This document shows, in pieces, positions 46,403-55,721 of a stretch of 64,000 nt of DNA. The stretch lies in the NCBI GenBank assembly GCA_021397845.1, contig CM038044.1, positions 81,911,942 to 81,975,941 on the forward strand, written 5' to 3'. The DNA comes from Areca catechu (lineage: Eukaryota; Streptophyta; Magnoliopsida; Arecales; Arecaceae). Under the pieces are notes generated by a model that made no database searches, had not been told where the DNA came from, and saw nothing but the letters and a program-made list of their open reading frames with translations. A program made the position numbers and the translations under genes. Within the stretch, counting starts at the first letter, position 1. Every line of letters begins with the position of its first letter.

Positions 46403-48525
46403 TTACAAGTCTCCCTCTACGGCTTGGCTAAGATCGATCGGGTCATTTACTTCTTCGGCTGTTACTAGTGCTTCAGAAGGACCTTCTTGTGATTCGGGTT
46501 CACTTGGATCTTTGAGAGTAAATACTTGAATTCTCGAAATATCCAGATCTAGATAAAAGTTTTGCACCTCCTTCACTCCATCATTGAAGCCTCCTTTGTA
46601 ACTATAAGACCCGGCTTCAATTATTTCTCCCTCAAAAGTCGAAGATGCCTTATAGTCTTCTACTGCCTTTCTCAGTTGGTCTTCTAAAAATTGAATTCCT
46701 TTAGCATCCTCTTCGGCCTTCTTGACAGCTTTCTCGAACTTATGATGGGCTGCCTTGAGTAGAGATTCCAAAGACCGGACTTTATTCTTCCTCTTCTTGA
46801 GTCTTGCCTCCTGTTCAGAGTTCTTTGATTAAATATTTTCTACATCAGTTTTTAAACTCTGAACCAAGGCATCACTTTGGGCAAGCTTCTCCACCATAGC
46901 CTGCCTTTGTTCCTTGGCTTTTATCTTTTCAGCCTCAGCCGCCTTCATTTTTTCCTTCAATCTTTTATAATTGTCTCTGAAATCAAAGATGTTTTCTTCC
47001 ATGACAGTGATATCATGGATCATCTACATTAACAAATAGAAAGGTTAGCAATAATAAATTTATGCTTTGAAAACACAAAATCTGATGCTTACCTTCAGCA
47101 CGGATGAGAACACTAAGTCAGAAACATCTTCAATACATCGGGACTTAGTATTGTCCCAGTCCTTGGGTAGAAGTGTATGCTTCATCAGCTTCCTGGCCAG
47201 TTCAGGGTTCTCTAGGCCCTGTGCTTCAGAAAAGATGGTAAAATCTATGTTGCAACCTCCTTCCGAAGAGGCATTCCACCTGGGGTCATCTTCGGACCGA
47301 TATTTTGCTCTTTCCTTTCCTTTCTCCTTCGGAGATGCAAGTAAGGATTCCCTTTCAAATGCCAAGTCACGTTGATCCAGAGGGGGCCTCAGACAGGGAC
47401 TCTTCGATGGGGACCTCCTTGGAGATAGATTCTTTGAAGGTTCAGGTGGACTTGGCATAGTGGGAGGTATCTCTTTGTCCGATGTGGGCCTCATCGGAGG
47501 AGTGCTCGAGCTCTCTTTGGCTCTTCTTTTCTTTCAAACTTCGGACTTCGATGGAACAGGCACTGCCCTCTTCCTGGAAGCCTACAGAACTTTATCAAGC
47601 TTCGGCTTCATTGGTTCACCTGTAGTTCAAAGAAAGAATTTCATTATAAAAAAAAAGGGGAGAAAGAAGCAATGAATAAAAATTCGAAGACCACTATCTC
47701 TATACCTAATGCCGGGACTTCACTGATATGGGCATGGTGAAGGTTTTCTTCTTTCAGTAGTTCTTTAAACGGGAAAATTTTTGGCTCTGACAAAGTTTCA
47801 AAGTCTTTGAGATTGGCATTCAGAACCCTCTTTCCCGCGTTTGCATCCAAACGTAGAGCTTTCCATTCAGTATTGAACCCCCAGTTGGTAAAGTATATGA
47901 AGAAAAAACATGGTTTCCACCCATGTATGGCAGTAGGGGTTCCTTTTATTAGTCTTCGGCCTGCCCAAGGACCTATGACCCACCATCCCTTATCATGGAA
48001 GTTTCTCTTTAGTACAAATAAAGAAGTAAAAAGGGAAGTCCTTGGCTCTATGTTCCGAAGCTTGCAAAGAACCAGAAATCCGCAGATGTTTTTAAAGCTA
48101 TTCGGAGTTAGATGGGCCGAAATAATTTGATAAAGATTGAAAACTTTTGTGAAAAAGGGATGAAGTGGAAGTTGAAGACCGGCTTTAAGGTGGTCTTCGT
48201 ATATGGCAATTGATCTCATAGGAGGGTTGTCTACTCTTTCTTCAGGTTTCGGGAGGATTGTTTTGAAAGTCCAAGGAATATGGAAATGCTGCCTAACACC
48301 TTCTACTAGCTTAGCAAGCGTAAAGGAACTAGCAACAGTATTGGAAGATCTCTCTGGAATCCTCTTCCTACCTGAACTTTTTCCCTTACTGGTTTCACCT
48401 CCTAGCGAACCCCTACCAGTTTCACCTCCAGGCAAACCCCTACCGGTTTCACCTCTCAATGGTCCCCTACTGGTTTCACCTCCCAGCGAACCTCTGCTAA
48501 TGGAAGGACTCCTAATGGACTCCAA
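46403..48525 (-). pseudogene. Tat antisense accessory gene, right copy, three exons
   Basis: Exons on the minus strand: 48525-47706 (820 nt), 47619-47093 (527 nt) and 47023-46403 (621 nt). The introns of 86 and 69 bp have GT-AG ends and exactly the lengths of the left copy. Exon lengths sum to 1968, so phase is kept for a 655-residue product. Exon 1 has four SLGGETGRG-type repeats and the putative gypsy-type transposon domain (LHPFFTKVFNLYQI, FKNICGFLVLC, HDKGWWVIGPWAGRR). Exon 2 is proline/serine-rich, then acidic. Exon 3 is coiled coil, ending DPIDLSQAVEGDL. Only about three nonsense codons break it. It lies between pol and the 3' LTR in antisense, the known place for extra Tat reading frames. 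Confidence 0.8.
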
Positions 48526-48654
48526 TATTATGAAGAAACAAAAAGGAATAGGGAAGAAGGACTTCTACCTCCGAGAGAAACGAAAATGGTGGGTTGTAGT
48601 GCGGAGCGGAAGGAAGGAGCACGGGTGCGAAGAAAGTTCTCCTTCTGAAACTCT

Positions 48655-48667
48655 CCTCCTTTTTATA
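48655..48667 (-). promoter_or_regulatory. TATA box of the right antisense accessory gene
   Basis: The minus strand reads TATAAAAAGGAGGAGAG about 135 bp upstream of ATG 48525, the same spacing as the left copy. This is separate from any LTR promoter and points away from the LTR. Confidence 0.6.
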
Positions 48668-49114
48668 GGTGAAGTTATGGGATTTCGAGGTGATTCAGAG
48701 ATCTTCTCGATCGTGTGCCATATTAATGACCTCGATCGTGGGTACGATTTCTTAACAACCGTTCAATAATAAGGTGGTGATTGTGATTCGCATGAAAAGC
48801 CATAGAGGGCCACGAAGATCTTATAACTTTGATCAAGCCTCAGATGGCTTCCACGTATCTTGCCTCGATCAGATAAAGCCTTTTGTTAAAACAGATTTCT
48901 TAGATATTTCCCATATTCGAAACATCTTTTTCAAATCAGTAAATGAAAAGGCGGTACATGTCTTCACCACGTCTTTCACGCCACCAAGCAGTTATTATGA
49001 AAAACATGTTAGAAATCAGCGCATCCTTACTTGTCAGTTACCACAAAATGATAAATTTTAAATACTCCCATTTTTCAAAATTAAATCATTTCAAACTTGG
49101 GAGTGGGGGGTAGC

Positions 49115-50260
49115 TGTTATGATATCCTGTTTTTATTTTAATTAATTGCTGAGTTATTCTTTGAACCAATTTCAATTTTTTGGTTTATTGGTCAAATAAA
49201 TATGCAAAGGAAAATATCTCCTGGACTTGATGAAGATTCTGATCTACAAAAGGATGTTCTATATCTTCGGCTTCGTATCTTTATCTTAGTCCGAAGAGTA
49301 AGCCCAACAACCTTAAGTCTCTGGCTTCGTATCTTTATCTTGGTTCGAAGACCATGCCTAACAATCTTTATATCTTCGGCTTCATATTTTTATCTTGGCT
49401 CGAAGAGTATGCCTAACGTCTTTATGTCTCAGGCTTCGTATCCTTATCTTGGTCCGAAGACCATGCCTAACGTCTTTATATCTTCAACTTCATATATTTA
49501 TCTTGGTCCGAAGATTAAGCTTGTCAACCTTATGTCTTGAACTTCATATCTTGTATGGTCTAGAAGCCAAGCTTATTAACCTTATGTCTTCAGCATCGTA
49601 TTGTTGTCTTGGTCCGAAGGCCAAGTCTTTCAATTGAACATCTTCGGCTTTATTCCTTCAACATAATCTGAAGAGCATGTTATCTCGTATTCAAGATTGT
49701 AAGTATTTATCTTTCTTTGTTATTTCCAAAGAAACTCCTCTGAAGTATATAGCTAACATTTTCTTTAGGAGTGCTACTAAAGAGAATGTTAAGCTCACTT
49801 CGGATCTACTCTAGAAAAGAGAGGCATATTAAACATGTGGGCTTTTCCAACCCCAGAATAGTTGAAGTCTATTTTGGTTATTGCAACCACCCACATGGTC
49901 GAAATCCTCAGATTGGATAAGCTCCGAAATAACTGATTCTCTGACCACCACTACTTACAGTTATGAGGAGGTTGCATTTGCCAACTCTCATAACTGTAAG
50001 TAGTTACGATTGGAGCTTATAAATACTAGTAAGAGGGGACACTCGAAGTAAGTTTTGGCTAATCCCAGAAATTCGAATCCTTTCTTTTCACTCTCTGCTT
50101 TCGAGCTCTCCATTCTGCTGCCTGAGTTCCTTCTGACTTTGGCATCGGAGTATCTCCCACCAGAAGATTTCCGGTCAAGGGATCTATTTTGCAGGTTCTG
50201 GTCGACGGTGATCCAACAGATGAACCATTCCATTCGGTCGATGGGAATTCAGCATCAACA
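49115..50260 (+). repeat. Tat 3' LTR, right end of the inverted composite, 1146 bp
   Basis: A polypurine tract GGGAGTGGGGGGTAGC (49099-49114) precedes TGTTATGATATCC; the end is TTCAGCATCAACA. It holds seven about 54-bp tandem units (49260-49660). It is the inverted partner of 37245-38390 with the same length. The pentamer after it is TGATC, against TGATT before the left LTR. LTR promoter marks include CTTATAAATACTAG (about 50016-50029). The frames at 49988-50316 are shadows. Confidence 0.85.
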
Positions 50261-50690
50261 TGATCTATCAAATATAATCTTAGAATTATAATGAAGGAAT
50301 GGTATGATGGCAACATAACCTTATGGTATAGTGTAAAGAGGATGTCCGTCGTGGAGCTAACAAGTTAGTCACCATCTCGCCGTGAAGATGCGCCCGTTCA
50401 GATAAGCACAACAGTACATGATGCCTGTACTCATTGGATATTACCAAGGTGTCCACACCTATCCAAAAATATTAGCTGCATAAAATACAAGATCATGAAG
50501 ACCCCGAGCTGACATAATCTGCTTCGTGTCCAAAAAAAAAAAAAAAAATCGATACCTGACAAAAGGAGCCCCACTATGTAACCTCAGAATCCCCGCCACA
50601 CTTGCTATAACAAATTCGGACCGCAATCCTCCTTTCCTCCATTTCCATTTCTTCGTCTTCTTTTTCTTGGCTTGTTCCTTAGTCTGAACC
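50261..50690 (+). promoter_or_regulatory. Host sequence upstream of the PADRE-type gene
   Basis: This unique-looking sequence does not resemble the neighbouring transposons. It carries a 16- or 17-bp poly-A run near 50532-50548 and a CT-rich tract (50625-50680) just before the start codon, as often seen in plant 5' untranslated regions. A TATA-like CTATAACA lies near 50606. A terminus of the Tat composite lies about 430 bp upstream of the ORF. Confidence 0.45.
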
Positions 50691-51107
50691 ATGTTGAATT
50701 CAAGCGAGGAATGCGTGTTAAAACTTGTCCACCCCAGCGGGTCCGTGGAGATCCATAATAGACCGGTGGCTGCATCCCAAGTGATGGCCAAGAATCCCAG
50801 GCATTGTGTGGCACGCCCTGATGTTTTCAGGTTCCCCTGGATTCTCGTCAGTCCTGAGTCCATTCTGAAGCCCGGCAGGGTCTTCTTCATCATCCCCTAC
50901 CACACGCTCTACCTCCTACTGCGCTCCTCCATTACACCTCAAAGAGCTCTCGTACCATGGCCACCCCTTGATCTATGCCACTACTCTGATTCTGTGATGT
51001 ATTCAAACGTTGAGATGTTTGTTCAAAGAAAGGCTCTAGCGGAGATCCAGCGAGTTGTCCAAGCAAACAAAGGAAATATTGCTGCGCTAACCCCTGTACC
51101 AGACTAG
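50691..51107 (+). CDS. PADRE/DUF4228-domain protein, probably truncated
   Basis: A 138-residue frame starts MLNSSEECVLKLVHPSGSVE. It continues with RPVAASQVMAKNPRHCVARP, then RFPWILVSPESILKPGRVFF and IIPYHTLYLLL. This order (short beta start, xPVxAxxVMxxNPxH, PWxxVxPESxLxPGxxxxIxPxxTxxxLL) is that of the plant DUF4228 or PADRE domain, small stress-responsive proteins of unclear biochemistry. After about residue 80 I no longer recognise the sequence. A later family block (LKSCLKKESS) appears only at 51725, beyond an inserted LTR. It is the only gene here that looks like host DNA. Either the C-terminus is natural up to the stop at 51105 or the gene was cut. There is no signal peptide. Confidence 0.65.
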   Translation: MLNSSEECVLKLVHPSGSVEIHNRPVAASQVMAKNPRHCVARPDVFRFPWILVSPESILKPGRVFFIIPYHTLYLLLRSSITPQRALVPWPPLDLCHYSDSVMYSNVEMFVQRKALAEIQRVVQANKGNIAALTPVPD

Positions 51108-51113
51108 CTTCGT

Positions 51114-51718
51114 TGTGGCAGAAATCTTCCTGGAAGGACAACCAGCAAAAGGTCCCCTGGGCACCGGAGGTGCTCCGACGGGGGACACTCCGATGCTTAA
51201 TTTAGCAAGGGGTCTGGAGCAAGGGACTGGAGATAATCAAAGAGAAGCATAGAATGGAAGAGAAAGAACCTCTCTCTTTATTTTTCATGGAGGTCCCTTG
51301 AGTACCTTTTATAGGCATGAGATGCTGCCAAAATTCATTAGAGAGCCGAGACGAAGTTTCGGATCTGCCCCTGGGAGGATCAAAAGAGATGACCAGGTGG
51401 CACAGGGTCGTGGCCACATCGAAGAATCTATTGCAACAGAATTCTGGCACCAGCTGGAGGGAATCTTCCGGAACTCTCAGGCGTTCTCCCGAACGTAGAT
51501 CAAGTTGGTTGGCCTCTTATTTGGTTGGCCCTTAGGTGGTCGGCTTCCCTTAGGTCGGCTTCCCTGGAACAATAGTCAAATGGCCAATTAGCTCGTGGGC
51601 CCTCAGTGGGGATGCATCAAGGCCTTCATGGGAGCCGACTGGCGGGGGCTTCAATCTGCCTCAACCGGCTGAATGTCTTGTCCGACTCAATCTCGGATCC
51701 GACCGGGCATATATAACA
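51114..51718 (-). repeat. Tat-like LTR inserted in or next to the PADRE-type gene, about 605 bp
   Basis: On the minus strand it starts TGTTATATATGCCCGGTCGG at 51718 and ends TTTCTGCCACA at about 51114. A TATA box (CTATAAAAGG, minus) lies at 51305-51315. GC-rich gypsy-style blocks (GGTCGGCTTCC twice, ACTCCGACGGGGG) fit Tat LTRs. I see no target duplication (TTCGT left, GGAAA right), so the left edge could lie farther left. Confidence 0.5.
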
Positions 51719-51724
51719 GGAAAA

Positions 51725-52200
51725 TTGAAGTCATGTTTAAAGAAGGAAAGCTCCTAGAGATCGCAAGGCCAGCGGGTGGCGTTCAACTTGCTCGAAAATC
51801 GAAGCGATGATGGAAGACAGGGATGGTTGATGGTGAGCGGTTGTGACTTGCACTGCCTTGCTTGCGTTCCACAAATTCTTTGATTATTACAATACCTCTG
51901 CATGAAGTCTAAAACGAGGCTACCTTTCCCCTGTTTCACGGCGACCAAGAGCATAATCGTTCTGTTAATATGTACTTTTCCAAAGGTCTGTCTAAAAAGT
52001 GCATGGACTCTGGCTACGCTCCATTTTTTTTTTAATTTGGTGAACAAACTACGCACTGTTGCTTGATTGTCTCAAGCATGACTATAGAGATGATGTGTGT
52101 ATGTTGTAGATGAACCTCCAGGAAGTGGTTGTATATGTTACAAGGAATTGATATAACTGTTTGTTGCATCCAAATAAATTACAATAAATTTAATCAAAAA
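51725..52200 (+). pseudogene. Separated 3' part of the PADRE-type gene and its 3' UTR
   Basis: From 51725 a frame reads LKSCLKKESS, a stop, then RSQGQRVAFNLLENRSDDGR. DUF4228 proteins end in a conserved block of the form LKSCLxKxxSxRxxxGLRVxF, so this looks like the missing C-terminus with a nonsense codon at 51755. Downstream there is no further coding sequence. AATAAATT and AATAAATTTA near 52172-52190 could be poly-A signals. The match is short and recalled from the family, so confidence is moderate. Confidence 0.5.
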
Positions 52201-52278
52201 AAAAGTGGATTGAGCTGATTTGATCTAACTCTCTACCATTTTCTTAGAGGATCTAGGTATTGAGATAGCTCTCAAGTT
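52201..52278. other. Short unassigned stretch
   Basis: No gene or repeat unit is recognisable. It probably is host sequence up to the Tat LTR edge at 52279. Confidence 0.3.
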
Positions 52279-52477
52279 TGTTAATGGCATCCGGACTGGA
52301 ACATATATGATATGAAGGAAAACTAGGCAAAGAAGGATGCAGAAAAGAAGTAACAGAAGTTCCATCATCATCGCACTCGAAAATATTTATAGGCTACGAA
52401 CTTAACTGCTTACAGCTGGCATCTAGCTGTTAAACGGTTAATCTAGGATCGTGAGCACGTGCAACAAAAGTCATCTA

Positions 52478-52652
52478 TAATTGATCAGCCCTTCATCCAT
52501 AGTTGATCGGCTCTTCATCCATAGTTGATCAGCCCTTCAGCCATAGTTAATCAGCTCTTCATCCATAGTTGATCGGCCCTTCATCCATAGTTGATATGCT
52601 ATTCATCCATAGTTGATCGGCCCTTCATCCTAGTTGATCGGCCCTTCTCTAG
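52478..52652. repeat. 22-bp minisatellite, about 8 units
   Basis: Units of the form CCATAGTTGATCGGCCCTTCAT repeat about eight times with few changes. They share the TTGATCGGC core with the neighbouring 26-bp array. Confidence 0.9.
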
Positions 52653-52744
52653 AGGTTGAATGATCTCTACATTATTTGAATATTGATAAGCTTTATCTTT
52701 CATAAAAGTTAGCCAATTACCTGGAAGTTAGTCAATATTATGCT

Positions 52745-53100
52745 TGTTGAGCATTGATCGGCTTTATGCCTCTTGAATATTGATCATATTTGTATCTACT
52801 GGACATTGATCGGCTTTATGTCTCTTAGACGTTGATCAGCCTTGTGCCTCTTGGGCATTGATCATACTTGTGCCTATTGGGCATTGATTATATTTGTGCT
52901 TATTGGGCCTTGATCATATTTGTGCCTATTGGGTATTGATCATATTTGTGCCTATTGAGCATTGATCAGCTTTACGTCTCTTAGACGTTGATCAGCCTTG
53001 TGCCTCTTGGGCACTGATCATACTTGTGCCTATTAGGCATTGATCATATTTGGGCCTATTGGGCATTGATCGGCTTTACATCTCTTAGACAATGATCAGC
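52745..53100. repeat. 26-bp minisatellite, 13 or more units with higher order
   Basis: Units such as ATTGATCATATTTGTGCCTATTGGGC repeat head to tail. A run of variant units starting with GGCTTTATGTCTCTTAGAC at about 52810 recurs at about 52970, so groups of about six units were duplicated together. Confidence 0.9.
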
Positions 53101-53157
53101 TAGCTTCAAACTTTTAATAGATCAGCATAAATAGACCAAACTTGTCATATCGCAACA

Positions 53158-53280
53158 CTAGTCGCCCCCAGTTTCTGAATTCATTAATTAGAAATTAAAA
53201 ACTATCAGAAGATTCCATTTTGGGGCAGCATGCTTTGATGACGTGTTGACTCTGACTGAGAAGGCGGTTATAAAAGCTAA
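53158..53280 (-). mobile_element. Tat internal 3' end, cut by the Sirevirus
   Basis: This carries the polypurine tract and about 105 bp of internal sequence up to the Sirevirus LTR edge at 53281. The last five bases, GCTAA, are one half of the Sirevirus target duplication; the other half lies outside the window. Confidence 0.6.
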
Positions 53281-54889
53281 TGTTGCCCATAAGCAACCCA
53301 AGAGGGGGGGTGAATTGGGTATCTAAAAATTTAAAGCTAAGCTTAATATCACAAGCTACAAACTTTACAAAATAAGATATGCAATTCAATTGAACAAGGT
53401 ACTATGATTTGAATGCAATGCTCTAAAGTAATAGTGTAGCGGAAATTAAAAGCAATGAGCAAAAATATAAAGAGCAAGGAGGGAGAGATCAAGCAATCAC
53501 AAACACCACAAGCTATAGTGATTCGGTGCCAACAATGCACCACATCCACTCCCCAAGATTTTCTTGGGAATTCACTATAATCACAAGATTACAGCCGATT
53601 AGTTTTCTGGGCTCACTAATCAAAACCCGACTTGTTTTCACAAGGTTCACAAGTCAAACCTCACTTGGTTTTACGGGCTAACCAAGAACCTAATTGATTT
53701 TCATAAGGCTATCTAACAACCTCCCTTGTTTTTACGGGCTAACCAAGAATCTTAGTGATTTTGTGGGCTAACCACCAATCTAATTGGTTTTTCAAGGCTT
53801 ACCAATAACCTCCCTTGGTTTTGCAATAGGCTAACCAAGAATCCTTACAAGATATGAAGTTTAGAAACAAAGAACCAATGTAAGCTATCAAAAGAAAAGC
53901 AAATAAGTCGATGTAGCTCAATGTAGTGCTTCTTTGCTCTTGTTGAGGCCTTTTGAATGCCTAAGTATGAATGATCTTCAATGCTCTTGATGGATTTGAA
54001 TGCTTGGAGGCTTCCTTTAGCTTGAGAGTGGTTGAAACTTGAATGAATAGGAGTTATGGCTCTTCTCTCTTCTTTTTTCTTCAAACTCTTAATGGTATTC
54101 AATATTCTTGTGTTTAGATTTGATTTGAACCATATAAATACCCTCCCAAGGCCTTAAAATCAAAATCTAGCCATTACACTTGAAAAACTAGCCGTTGGAA
54201 GTATTTGGGACGAGTTCTGCATTTGAAAAAACTAGCCATTACTGTTGCCAGAACTCCATGTATCGACACTTCCTCAGTTAAGTCGACACATAAGGTCGAC
54301 ACATGTTCTTCTTGAGTTGACACTTAGTTCAAAATGGTCCATTCAAGTTTTTTGGAAATCTTAGTTGAGTCGACACATTCTCAGTTGAGTCGACACCTTG
54401 CATCCATGTGTCGATACTTCAACTATTCATTCACCTTCTATAAGTTCTGTGGTTTGAAAGTCTCAGGCGATGTGTTGATCCATGTATTGATACTTTGAGT
54501 CGACACATAAGGTCCATGTGTCGACACTTGATCGTTCCATTTGAAACTTTGTAGCGTACCAGCCTGAGTCGATAACTCATCTTCATGTGTCGACACTTCA
54601 TGTCATATGTCGACACCTTGAGTCGACATATCTCTGAAAAATCACAGAAGATACTAATTTTGAGTTGGAACAAGTTTCCATTTGGCTTTCACATCCATTC
54701 AACCATCTCTTGAGTGTCCAAGTCTTGTTTTGTGCAATCTTATCATTCAAACTTGGTTCTTTAACATAATTGACTTCTTCAAATTTTGTGAGCATCCTTT
54801 CAATGAAAATACACTTAAAGCAAATCATTAGTCCTCAATTTATACTTAACTGTTTTGCTTATTATCAAAATCAATTAGTGGAGTCAACA
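53281..54889 (-). repeat. Sirevirus 3' LTR, 1609 bp
   Basis: The plus-strand edges are TGTTGCCCATAAG and GTGGAGTCAACA. On the minus strand it starts TGTTGACTCCACTAATTG after a polypurine tract (AAAAAGGGAGAGAT, 54890-54903). The U3 (54250-54640) is packed with TGTCGACA and GTCGACAC palindromes. An internal repeat at 53600-53830 (AACCAAGAACC and GGCTAACCAA units) parallels 22380-22500 in the plus-strand Sirevirus LTR. Confidence 0.85.
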
Positions 54890-55404
54890 ATCTCTCCCTT
54901 TTTGATGATGACAAAACCCTTAAGTATAAATTGCTTTACAAGTAAAGCTTTAAGAGAATTTAACAAGGTGCACAATATTGAAAACATTAAGTAAATCAAC
55001 ATTACTTGCACTAAAGATATGATCATTCAAAATGCTAGTAATAATATTTGAGCTTATTACAAAGATAGAGAGTATCAGAACTTTATCAGAACTTTGAGCT
55101 TGATATTTATTTAAATGCACTGAGAACATGTATCATGATACTCTATAATAAAAATTCCAGCAATTAACAAGGCTCCTCCTGAATCAATGATTCATAACAA
55201 TATTTGTAAGAATCTTTTCAAAACATTGAAAGAGGGGTTTCAAGAATAAAACTCACTTTGAATTTGAGCATAAAGTAAAGCTCCCCCTTTCTTAAGAAAT
55301 TTTGTAAATGATTTTCAGGTTTTTCAAAAATACTCAAAATTAAAAGTTACTCCCCATTTAGTTTTGAGAAGTAAACACATTTATACTTAAATCTCACTAA
55401 ATTA

Positions 55405-55419
55405 CTTTCCCTTTTTGTT
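55405..55419 (-). promoter_or_regulatory. Upstream polypurine-tract-like site, second Sirevirus
   Basis: The minus strand reads AACAAAAAGGGAAAG about 515 bp before the LTR-proximal tract, comparable to the site at 20617-20637 in the other Sirevirus. Confidence 0.4.
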
Positions 55420-55721
55420 ATTATTAAAAAGGTAGGAAAATAAATACAAGATATATCATAGAGTTTATAAATTTATTTTCGAAACTACTCACTCTTTTTC
55501 TTTAGGAAATACATTCAATAAAGAGTGAAGACATAGAATTATAAGAGCAATTCAAGATATAATACTCAATCTCATCAAACACAAAGATAAGAGGAATCAA
55601 AAAGTTTTTCATATATGCTAATAACTTGTACATCAAGTACACAGCAAAGGTAAAAGCACATATAAGCATAAAAGTAAATTATCTAGAAGTACATCAAAAT
55701 CCAAAAAATATAAAATAAGTC

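Larger units (their letters stand above)
52279..53157 (-). repeat. Tat 3' LTR with two minisatellites, 879 bp
   Basis: On the minus strand it starts TGTTGCGATATGACAAG at 53157, right after a polypurine tract (AAACTGGGGGCGACTAG, 53158-53174), and ends TGCCATTAACA at 52279. A TATA box (TATAAATA, minus) lies at 52384-52391. It is the third Tat LTR family in the window. Most of its U3 consists of tandem repeats, listed separately. Confidence 0.75.

Noticed and set aside
49202..49637. Frames of 112 and 80 residues with Y-L-G-P-K repeats
   Set aside because: They are translations of the 54-bp tandem repeat in the LTR.
50932..51141. 69-residue minus-strand frame opposite the PADRE-type gene
   Set aside because: No recognisable domain; the plus strand carries the conserved domain.
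52478..53100. Possible CRISPR-like array
   Set aside because: Units are head-to-tail without unique spacers and lie in a plant LTR, so this is a minisatellite.
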